Notes under the pieces: model-generated | Database searches by the model: none | What the model saw: only the letters and a program-made list of their open reading frames with translations | What the model was told of the DNA's origin: nothing | Made by a program: the position numbers and the translations under genes | Shown: positions 1-5,516 of the stretch, piece after piece | Position numbering within the stretch: position 1 is the stretch's first letter | Layout of the letters: every line of letters begins with the position of its first letter | NCBI GenBank assembly: GCA_017624645.1 | Contig: JAGAMQ010000042.1 | Span: forward strand, 1 to 5,768 | From: Oscillospiraceae bacterium | GTDB taxonomy: Bacteria; Bacillota; Clostridia; Oscillospirales; Oscillospiraceae | Direction: 5' to 3' | DNA length: 5,768 nt

Positions 1-19
1 AGTTCTTGAACTGGTGGCA

Positions 20-55
20 GCAACAGTCCACCGGACTGTTGCATTTATATTTTTC
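20..55 (+). terminator. Probable intrinsic terminator of a rightward gene outside the window
   Basis: A perfect 10-bp stem (20-29 with 33-42, GCAACAGTCC/GGACTGTTGC) encloses a 3-nt loop and is followed on the plus strand by the T-rich tail ATTTATATTTTTC. The minus strand has no T tract on the far side of the stem, so the element is oriented to stop rightward transcription. It probably ends a gene lying left of the window. Only an in-frame TGA at 7-9 hints at a coding end, and no protein can be recognised in so few bases. The T tract is interrupted, so termination may be incomplete. Confidence 0.6.
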
Positions 56-73
56 GATCCTCGTCTTTACTGC

Positions 74-110
74 AAAAAAAGAAGGTCACCTAATGGTGAC
101 CTTCTTTTTT
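74..110 (-). terminator. Bidirectional intrinsic terminator directly after tRNA-Gly
   Basis: A perfect 16-bp stem pairs 75-90 with 95-110 around the 4-nt loop TAAT. Its GC-rich core GGTCACC/GGTGACC is bordered by an A run on one side and a T run on the other, so it can terminate in both directions. On the minus strand it follows the tRNA with no gap: the terminal A of the encoded CCA (position 110) is also the outermost base of the stem. It should end the tRNA transcript and any read-through from the topoisomerase/YitT operon, and it also blocks convergent transcription from the left. Confidence 0.92.
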
Positions 111-185
111 GGAGCGGGTGACGAGGCTCGAACTCGCTACCTCCACCTTGGCAAGGTGGCGCTCTACCGGATGAGCTACACCCGC
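110..185 (-). tRNA. tRNA-Gly(GCC) with encoded CCA
   Basis: This 76-nt gene folds as a complete cloverleaf. The acceptor stem is GCGGGTG/CACCCGC, the D stem GCTC/GAGC, the anticodon stem CCACC/GGTGG around loop TTGCCAA, and the T arm GCGAG-TTCGAGC-CTCGT (one G-U pair). The anticodon GCC is at 150-152 and reads GGC and GGU codons. The CCA end is encoded at 110-112. Known bacterial glycine identity elements are present: G1-C72, C2-G71, U73, C35 and C36. The gene is single, has its own strong promoter just upstream and a terminator abutting its 3' end. Confidence 0.98.
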
Positions 186-189
186 GGAA

Positions 190-270
190 CAAGAGATATT
201 ATAACAGATATATTTTATATGTCAATACCTTTTCTCAAAAAATCTTCCAAAAATCTGTCATATTCTCTTG
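190..270. repeat. Imperfect long inverted repeat around the tRNA-Gly promoter
   Basis: The arm at 190-209 (CAAGAGATATTATAACAGAT) is matched in inverted orientation by 253-270, whose reverse complement is CAAGAGAATATGACAGAT. Seven outer and six inner bases are identical and in register, with a slightly different AT-rich centre. In RNA read through from the YitT gene this could form about 18 base pairs with two bulged A residues and a loop of about 43 nt, just upstream of the tRNA. The near arm covers the -10 box and start site. No function is known, and low-complexity AT sequence makes chance pairing possible. Confidence 0.4.
198..225 (-). promoter_or_regulatory. Sigma-A promoter of tRNA-Gly
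   Basis: On the minus strand a perfect -35 TTGACA (220-225) and a perfect -10 TATAAT (198-203) are separated by 16 bp. A TG one base before the -10 (205-206) makes it an extended -10 promoter. The expected transcription start is near 190-192, which leaves only about 5-7 nt of leader before the tRNA 5' end at 185. The near-ideal elements fit a strong, growth-linked stable-RNA promoter. Confidence 0.9.
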
Positions 271-279
271 CTAATATTT

Positions 280-1137
280 TTAGAGGGAATCCTTGCTGTA
301 ACGGGAGAATCCGTCACCCAAAACCTGATGTGCCTCCTGCACGATGATAAAAGCATCGGGGTCAATTTCGGACACCTTCCGCTTCAGGTCCGCAAGCTGG
401 GGCTTCTTCACAGCCGTCAGGATCACCTTTGTAGGCTTGCCGCTGTAGTACCCTTCGCCGTCCAGATAAGTTACGCCTCTTTCCAGATCATCATTGACCA
501 TTTTTGCAATTGGGTCATGGTGCTTGCTGATAATCAGCGCCACCTTGGAATAATCGAATCGGTACACCACCGCATCAATGACCTGACCGGCAAGGAAGAT
601 CGCCACACCACAGTAAAGTGCCCGGGAGATATCCCAGAATACCAAGCCCGTCAAAAGTACCACCACAAGGTCAAAGCACATAGCAATAGAGCCAATGGGG
701 ACATGTTGCCAATGCTGCTTCATCAGTCTTACCACAATGTCGGAACCGCCTGTAGAAGCCCCTGCCGCAAACACCAAACCCAAACCGAAACCACAGGCTG
801 CTCCGCCGTACAGCGCTCCCACCAAGGGTTCTGTCTGAGGGCAAGGAATGAGCGCGAACAGATCAATAAATAGTGCAGATGCCGCCATACCAATGAGGGA
901 GCCTGTAAAGAATTTCCGTCCGATCTTCAAGCCGGCAATGGCAAACAGCGGAAGATTCAAAACAGCCGTTATCACACCCACGGAACCAAAGTTCATTAGG
1001 TGCACAAGAATCATGGAAAGGCCGGAGATGCCGCCGGCATTGAGGTCATTGGGAAGCAAAAACAAATCAAATCCCATGGCGAACAGAGCACTGCCAGCCA
1101 GTATCCTTGCGACAAACCAAAGGGTATTGCGTTTCAT
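280..1137 (-). CDS. YitT family membrane protein (DUF161 plus DUF2179)
   Basis: This 285-residue protein has the YitT-family layout. An N-terminal integral membrane region (about residues 8-192) contains roughly six hydrophobic segments, near 8-28, 36-50, 52-70, 76-97, 105-126 and 150-190 (the last probably two helices). It includes the glycine-rich signatures NAGGISG (33-39) and GASTGGSDI (126-134). A soluble C-terminal domain of DUF2179 type (about 197-276) carries GVTYLDGEGYYSG (221-233), SEIDPDAFIIV (256-266) and a closing VLGDGF. Length is usual for the family. The biochemical role of the family is not firmly established; the topology suggests a cytoplasmic-membrane transporter or sensor. 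The ATG is set by GGAGG 6 nt upstream and lies 12 nt after the parC stop, so it is very likely co-transcribed with the topoisomerase genes. No terminator is visible after its TAA. Several paralogues usually exist per genome, so no gene symbol is given. Confidence 0.94.
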   Translation of the reverse strand: MKRNTLWFVARILAGSALFAMGFDLFLLPNDLNAGGISGLSMILVHLMNFGSVGVITAVLNLPLFAIAGLKIGRKFFTGSLIGMAASALFIDLFALIPCPQTEPLVGALYGGAACGFGLGLVFAAGASTGGSDIVVRLMKQHWQHVPIGSIAMCFDLVVVLLTGLVFWDISRALYCGVAIFLAGQVIDAVVYRFDYSKVALIISKHHDPIAKMVNDDLERGVTYLDGEGYYSGKPTKVILTAVKKPQLADLKRKVSEIDPDAFIIVQEAHQVLGDGFSRYSKDSL

Positions 1138-1141
1138 CTTA

Positions 1142-1148
1142 CTCCTCC
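1142..1148 (-). promoter_or_regulatory. Ribosome binding site of the YitT gene
   Basis: On the minus strand GGAGGAG is followed by TAAG and the ATG, so the GGAGG core sits 6 nt from the start codon. The whole site fits in the 12-nt gap after the parC stop codon (1150-1152). This supports both the chosen start and translation as a downstream operon gene. Confidence 0.88.
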
Positions 1149-1149
1149 A

Positions 1150-3399
1150 TTATACAGGGAAGCTCTCCTGCTTATCCGGAGAATCCTCTTCCTTCAGCAG
1201 AGCTCCGGCGGTGGGAATCGTTCTGCACCGGTAACGGCTGGCATTTACGATACCGCTTTCCTCCAAAAGCACAGCTCTGGACAGTGCCGACTTTTTTTTC
1301 AGAGACATGACACTCACGCCAATGGTGTTTCGGGTAGCCTTAGGCAGCAGAAGGGCTGTGGAGATGATCGCCACCCTGCCATCCGTTGCATATACTGCCA
1401 CCTGTGCATCCGTCTGCAGTGCCATAGCCGTCTTCAGAGGATTCTTTTCCGAATAGGCACCGGTAAGTCTGCGGCGGTTGGTCTTAGTCTCATAGGCGCT
1501 CAAGGGCACCTTAGCGGCCTTTCCGTTCTCGTAGAAGAACAGCATAAAGCCCTTATAATCTCCGGGCAGGATCACCTGTGCCACCTTTTCCCCGGGATCC
1601 ATTCCCAGCTTTTGAGGCAGATAATCACCAAGGACGGAGGCCTTGCCATCCTCAAATTCGGAAAGCTTTGTTTTGTAACACTGGAACTGATTGGAGAACA
1701 CCAAAAGCTCTGCTCTGTTAGTAGTTTCTCTGGAAAATGCCAGAGTATCCCCTTCTTTATATTTTTGTTCGCCGGACATACGAAGATTCTGGGTTTTTAT
1801 CTTCTTCAGATATCCCTCTCGGGACACAAAGATCGTAACGGGATAATCAGGAATATCCTCCTGTGGATCCTCCTGCTCATCATTTTGGGCATCGTAGACG
1901 ATTTGGGTCTTTCGGGGCTGACCGTATTTCTGTGCCACTTCCTTCAGTTCGGTAACGATCACATTCTTAAGGCGGCGTTTGCTGCCCAGAGTATCCCGAA
2001 GGTCGGCAATCTCTGCCTCCAAAGCATCCACAGCCTTCAGCTGCTTCAGGATATACTCCTTGTTGATGTTGCGCAGTCGGATCTCTGCAACATAGTTTGC
2101 CTGGATCTCATCAATGCCAAAACCGATCATCAGATTGGGGATCACTTCGCTTTCCAGCTCTGTTTCCCGGATAATGGCAATGGCCTTGTCAATATCCAAC
2201 AGAATCCGCTCCAATCCTTTCAGCAGATGCAGACGCTCTTCCTTCTTGGTGATCTGGAAGTGGATCCTGCGCATAACGCAGCCCGTACGCCATGCCACCC
2301 ACTCCTCAAGGATCTCACGGATACCCATGACCTTAGGCATACCGGCAATGAGGATATTAAAGTTACAGGGGAAGCTGTCCTGCAGAGGTGTCAGACGGAA
2401 CAGCTTCTGCATCAGCTTCTCCGGTTCCACTCCCCGCTTCAGTTCAATGGCCAGCTTGAGGCCGTTACGGTCCGTTTCATCACGCATATCGTTGATCTCA
2501 CGGATCTTGCCTTCCTTTACCAGATCCGCCACCTTATCGATGATGACCTCACTGGTGGTAGAATACGGGATCTCATAGATCTCAATAATATTGTCCTTTT
2601 TCTCGTAGCGCCACTTTGCACGAAGTTTGAAGCTGCCGCGACCCGTAGAATAGATCTCCCGGGCGGTAGCTTCGTCAAACAAAAGCTCCGCACCTGTGGA
2701 AAAATCGGGACCGGGCAGGGTCTCCAGAATATCGTGATCAGGATTATCCATTAGAGCAATTGTGGTATTGCACACCTCTGCCAGATTGAAAGAACAGATA
2801 TTACTTGCCATGCCCACCGCAATACCCTGATTGGCAGACACAAGAACATTGGGAAAGGTAGTGGGCAGATGGGTGGGTTCTTTCTTGGTGGCATCATAGT
2901 TGTCCACCATGTCCACCGTATCGAAATCGATATCCCGGAACAGTTCCTCACACAAAGGCTCCAGCTTTGCCTCGGTATAACGGGAAGCGGCAAAGGCCAT
3001 ATCCCGGGAGTACACCTTACCAAAGTTACCCTTAGACGCCACAAAGGGATGCAAAAGAGTCTCATTACCCCGGGCAAGACGGACCATGGTTTCATAAATC
3101 GCAGCATCGCCGTGGGGATTCAGCTGCATAGTCTGACCAACAATATTTGCAGATTTTGTCAGCTTTCCCTTTAGAAGCCCCATTTTGTACATAGTGTACA
3201 GCAGCTTTCTGTGGGAAGGCTTAAAGCCGTCGATCTCCGGGATCGCACGGGACACGATCACCGACATGGCATAGGGCATATAGTTGACTTCCAGCGTTTC
3301 AGAAATCGGCTGCTCCGTGGTGGAGCCCACCAAGCCCACAACATGGCTGGTATCCACATTCTGGACCTCAGCCTGGTTTTCTTTTTTCTTTCGTGCCAT
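1150..3399 (-). CDS. parC: Type IIA topoisomerase subunit A (ParC/GyrA family), likely topoisomerase IV
   Basis: This 749-residue subunit cuts and rejoins DNA in an A2B2 topoisomerase. The winged-helix core spans about 35-170, with MPYAMSVIVSRAIPEIDGFKP (41-61), SHRKLLYTM and NPHGDAAIYE (94-103). Catalytic Tyr141 sits in AASRYTEAKL (137-146), preceded by Arg140. The intercalating Ile193 lies in GIAVGMASN, then come the tower and the coiled coil with C-gate (about 355-500, ending YGQPRKTQIV). The C-terminal pinwheel (about 517-735) has four or five degenerate blades such as VTIFVSREGYLKK. No canonical GyrA box (QRRGGKG) is present; the nearest is NRRRLTG (641-647). Length matches E. coli ParC (about 750) better than GyrA (about 875), and the gene lies 12 nt after its B partner, away from any visible oriC genes. 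This favours topoisomerase IV, but motif divergence allows a clostridial paralogue of gyrase type. Residues at the quinolone site are unusual (Ala99, Glu103). Confidence 0.9.
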   Translation of the reverse strand: MARKKKENQAEVQNVDTSHVVGLVGSTTEQPISETLEVNYMPYAMSVIVSRAIPEIDGFKPSHRKLLYTMYKMGLLKGKLTKSANIVGQTMQLNPHGDAAIYETMVRLARGNETLLHPFVASKGNFGKVYSRDMAFAASRYTEAKLEPLCEELFRDIDFDTVDMVDNYDATKKEPTHLPTTFPNVLVSANQGIAVGMASNICSFNLAEVCNTTIALMDNPDHDILETLPGPDFSTGAELLFDEATAREIYSTGRGSFKLRAKWRYEKKDNIIEIYEIPYSTTSEVIIDKVADLVKEGKIREINDMRDETDRNGLKLAIELKRGVEPEKLMQKLFRLTPLQDSFPCNFNILIAGMPKVMGIREILEEWVAWRTGCVMRRIHFQITKKEERLHLLKGLERILLDIDKAIAIIRETELESEVIPNLMIGFGIDEIQANYVAEIRLRNINKEYILKQLKAVDALEAEIADLRDTLGSKRRLKNVIVTELKEVAQKYGQPRKTQIVYDAQNDEQEDPQEDIPDYPVTIFVSREGYLKKIKTQNLRMSGEQKYKEGDTLAFSRETTNRAELLVFSNQFQCYKTKLSEFEDGKASVLGDYLPQKLGMDPGEKVAQVILPGDYKGFMLFFYENGKAAKVPLSAYETKTNRRRLTGAYSEKNPLKTAMALQTDAQVAVYATDGRVAIISTALLLPKATRNTIGVSVMSLKKKSALSRAVLLEESGIVNASRYRCRTIPTAGALLKEEDSPDKQESFPV

Positions 3400-3405
3400 A
3401 AGAAA

Positions 3406-3411
3406 CCCCTC
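3406..3411 (-). promoter_or_regulatory. Ribosome binding site of parC
   Basis: GAGGGG lies immediately after the TAA of the upstream subunit (3412-3414) and 6 nt before the parC ATG (3397-3399). It fixes the parC start, and its position against the stop codon suggests coupled or near-coupled translation, which would help make the two subunits in equal amounts. Confidence 0.8.
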
Positions 3412-5400
3412 TTAAGAAATATCCGCAAGCTCCAGATATCTGGCGCCATTTTCCGCAATAAATACTTTACGCTCGTTCAGACTGTCACCCAGCAGTACAT
3501 CAAAATATAAGGCAGTACGCTCCGCATCCTCCGGCATGACCTTGATCAGCCGGCGGGTATCGGGATTCATGGTGGTCATCCACATCATCTCCGGCTCATT
3601 CTCACCAAGGCCCTTGGATCGCTGGATGCTGGTGGGCTTTGCGCCGGCAAGATCTTCGTTGAGGATCCGTGCCTTCTCAGCTTCGTTATAGGCAAACCAA
3701 GTCTTATCCTTATAGGTGATCTCAAAAAGCGGGGATTCCGCAATATACACATACCCCTCCCGAATCAGTGTAGGACACAGCCGGTACAGCATGGTAAGAA
3801 TCAATGTCCGGATCTGGAAACCGTCCACATCCGCGTCGGTACAGATAATAACCTTGCTCCAGCGCAGTTTATCCAGATCAAAAGAAGAAAGCTCCTTGGA
3901 TCTCTTTCCCTGAATCTCCACGCCGCAGCCAAGGACCTTCATCAGGTCCGTAATAATGGGGGAGGCAAAAATACGGTTGTAGTCCGCTTTTAGACAGTTA
4001 AGGATCTTGCCGCGTACAGGCATGATCCCCTGAAACTCCGCGTTCCGGGATTGCTTGACACTGCCCAATGCAGAATCGCCCTCAACGATATACAGCTCCC
4101 GAAGCTCCACATCCTTACTACGGCAATCCACAAACTTTTGGACGCGGTTGGCAATGTCTACCTTCTCCGCAAGATTCTTCTTCATGCTGGTACGGGTCTT
4201 TTCCGCACTTTCTCTTGCCCGCTTGTTAATGAGGATCTGCTCCGCAACACGGTCTGCCTCCTGCTTGTTCTCGATAAACCAGACCTGCAGGTTCTCCTTG
4301 AAGAACGCAGTCATAGCCTCCTGTGTAAAACGGGAATTAACCGCCTTTTTGGTCTGATTCTCAAAGCAGCCGATGGTGGAGAAGCAGTTGGTCACCAGTA
4401 CAAGGCTGTCCAGCACGTCCTGCACTGTGATCTTTTTATCTGTTTTGTTATACTTATTGTTATCCCGGAGGTACTTGTCAAATGCCGCAACAAAGCCGGC
4501 CCTTGCCGCAAGGTCGGGACTTCCCCCGTGCACAAGCCAGGAGGAATTGTGGAAATACTGCACATGGTTGACTTTCTTGCTGAAGCAGAAGGAAGCCGTG
4601 ATCTTCAGTTTCATTTCCGGACGGTTTTCTGCATCCCTACCCTTAACGGTCTTCTCCCAAAAAACAGGCATGGTAAAGGCATCGTCACCAACCAGTTCAT
4701 TGACATACTGGCGGATACCGTCCTCATAGAGGTACTCCTCTGTCTCAAACTTACCGCCAACCTCGTAACGAAAACGGATGGTAACACCCTTATTGACCAC
4801 CGCCTGCTGACGGATCATTTCCCGGTAGTATTCAATAGGTATGTCGATGTCCGTAAAGACCTCACGGTCAGGACGCCAACGAAACAGAGAGCCGGTCTTT
4901 TTCCGGTCAGCAGGCGCTTTCTTTAAGCCGCCTACATTCTTGCCCTTTTCAAAATGCAGATCATAACGGAAACCGTCACGGCGGATAGTAACATCAAAAT
5001 ATTCCGATGCGTACTGGGTAGCACAGGCACCTAAACCGTTCAGACCCAGAGAAAACTCATAATTGTCCCCGTTCTTGCTGTACTTACCACCTGCATACAG
5101 CTCGCAGAAGACAAGCTCCCAGTTGTAGCGCTTTTCCCGCTCGTTATAATCCACAGGGCAACCCCGGCCAAAGTCTTCCACTTCCACACTTAGATCTTCG
5201 TAACGGGTCACAACGATCGTATCACCGTGGCCTTCCCTCGCCTCGTCAATGGCATTGGAAAGGATCTCAAAGACTGCGTGCTTACAGCCTTCCAGATCGT
5301 CAGAGCCGAAAATGACCGCAGGACGGGTTCTGACCCGCTCCTCGTCCTTAAGGGCAACGATACTGGAATTATCGTAGGTATTCTGTGATTTCTGTGCCAT
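3412..5400 (-). CDS. parE: Type IIA topoisomerase subunit B (ParE/GyrB family), likely topoisomerase IV
   Basis: This 662-residue ATPase subunit pairs with the A subunit encoded just downstream. The GHKL ATPase domain shows the N box EILSNAIDEA (45-54; Glu45 as likely general base, Asn49 for Mg2+), the G1 motif EDFGRG (75-80) and the G2 motif SLGLNGLG (117-124), followed by KTGS (168-171). The transducer domain carries the QTK loop with Gln349-Thr350-Lys351, which contacts ATP phosphate. The TOPRIM domain has ELYIVEGDSA (435-444; Glu440), PVRGKILN (461-468) and TDADVDG (521-527; Asp522, Asp524, Asp526), and the C-terminal tail has QRSKGLGENEPE (593-604). Length is close to B. subtilis ParE and GyrB (about 640-655). 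The ATG at 5398-5400 is chosen because an in-frame upstream ATG at 5536-5538 would extend translation across the mutY terminator and the promoter. Core catalytic residues are intact. GLNGLG instead of the usual GLHGVG marks a divergent lineage, so ParE versus a GyrB-like paralogue remains open. Confidence 0.91.
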   Translation of the reverse strand: MAQKSQNTYDNSSIVALKDEERVRTRPAVIFGSDDLEGCKHAVFEILSNAIDEAREGHGDTIVVTRYEDLSVEVEDFGRGCPVDYNEREKRYNWELVFCELYAGGKYSKNGDNYEFSLGLNGLGACATQYASEYFDVTIRRDGFRYDLHFEKGKNVGGLKKAPADRKKTGSLFRWRPDREVFTDIDIPIEYYREMIRQQAVVNKGVTIRFRYEVGGKFETEEYLYEDGIRQYVNELVGDDAFTMPVFWEKTVKGRDAENRPEMKLKITASFCFSKKVNHVQYFHNSSWLVHGGSPDLAARAGFVAAFDKYLRDNNKYNKTDKKITVQDVLDSLVLVTNCFSTIGCFENQTKKAVNSRFTQEAMTAFFKENLQVWFIENKQEADRVAEQILINKRARESAEKTRTSMKKNLAEKVDIANRVQKFVDCRSKDVELRELYIVEGDSALGSVKQSRNAEFQGIMPVRGKILNCLKADYNRIFASPIITDLMKVLGCGVEIQGKRSKELSSFDLDKLRWSKVIICTDADVDGFQIRTLILTMLYRLCPTLIREGYVYIAESPLFEITYKDKTWFAYNEAEKARILNEDLAGAKPTSIQRSKGLGENEPEMMWMTTMNPDTRRLIKVMPEDAERTALYFDVLLGDSLNERKVFIAENGARYLELADIS

Positions 5401-5403
5401 ATT

Positions 5404-5411
5404 CTCTACCT
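5404..5411 (-). promoter_or_regulatory. Weak ribosome binding site of parE
   Basis: Before the ATG at 5398-5400 the minus strand reads CAGGTAGAGAAT. AGG (5409-5411) lies 8 nt upstream and GAG (5404-5406) 3 nt upstream, giving only a partial match to AGGAGG. It is clearly weaker than the sites of the two downstream genes, but it is the only plausible site consistent with the promoter about 30 nt upstream. Confidence 0.5.
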
Positions 5412-5458
5412 GCCATAACTTATAATTTAACCCATATATTATATGCATTTTGTGGCAG
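5410..5458. repeat. Inverted repeat flanking the parE -10 box, candidate operator
   Basis: On the minus strand CTGCCACAA (5450-5458) and TTATGGCAG (5410-5418) form an inverted repeat matching at 8 of 9 positions, with 31 bp between arms and about 40 bp (near four helical turns) between arm centres. One arm lies in the spacer between -35 and -10, the other in the leader beside the ribosome binding site. The geometry could suit a looping or dimer-of-dimers repressor, but no regulator is identified and chance cannot be excluded. Confidence 0.3.
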
Positions 5459-5466
5459 AAAGTCAA
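5438..5466 (-). promoter_or_regulatory. Sigma-A promoter of the parE-parC-yitT operon
   Basis: On the minus strand the -35 TTGACT (5461-5466) and the perfect -10 TATAAT (5438-5443) are separated by exactly 17 bp. Transcription should start near 5431, giving a 5' leader of about 30 nt before the parE ATG. That is too short for a riboswitch or attenuator. The promoter lies downstream of the mutY terminator, so the topoisomerase operon appears to be transcribed independently of mutY. Confidence 0.9.
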
Positions 5467-5485
5467 GGGATACCACAATATGTAG

Positions 5486-5513
5486 AAAAAGCCACAGGAT
5501 CCTGCGGCTTTTA
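5486..5513 (-). terminator. Intrinsic terminator of mutY
   Basis: The stem pairs 5487-5497 with 5502-5512 around loop GATC: a 7-bp core GCCGCAG/CTGTGGC plus four A-T pairs. The A-T pairs run into the T tract CTTTTTC on the minus strand. One position is a G-U wobble in the minus-strand RNA but an A-C mismatch in plus-strand RNA, so it is built for minus-strand transcription. It begins 4 nt after the mutY stop codon (5517-5519) and separates mutY from the parE promoter. Confidence 0.88.
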
Positions 5514-5516
5514 TGG

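Noticed and set aside
74..185. tRNA-Gly as an integration (att) site for a mobile element
   Set aside because: tRNA genes often serve this role, but there is no integrase, no second copy of the tRNA 3' end and no foreign-looking genes in the window.
6..347. A 113-codon open frame running through the left terminators and the tRNA gene
   Set aside because: It crosses two intrinsic terminators and a complete tRNA-Gly on the other strand, so it cannot be a sensible protein gene.
268..873. A 201-codon open frame on the plus strand, antisense to the YitT gene
   Set aside because: It mirrors a clear membrane-protein gene and has no domain or plausible start context.
1000..2754. A 584-codon open frame on the plus strand, antisense to parC
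   Set aside because: It lies wholly opposite the intact, motif-rich parC and the start of the YitT gene. Its translation shows no recognisable domain, and no convincing promoter or ribosome site precedes it. Long antisense frames are a common by-product of codon bias.
4427..4454. A possible extended -10 promoter (TGTTATACT) on the plus strand inside parE
   Set aside because: Only a poor -35 (about 3 of 6 matches) precedes it. The AT-rich bases are explained by Asn and Lys codons of parE at residues 314-323, and no downstream antisense gene is supported.
4051..4926. A 291-codon open frame on the plus strand, antisense to parE
   Set aside because: It is opposite the TOPRIM and transducer coding region of parE, has no recognisable family and no good initiation signals, so I treat it as a shadow.
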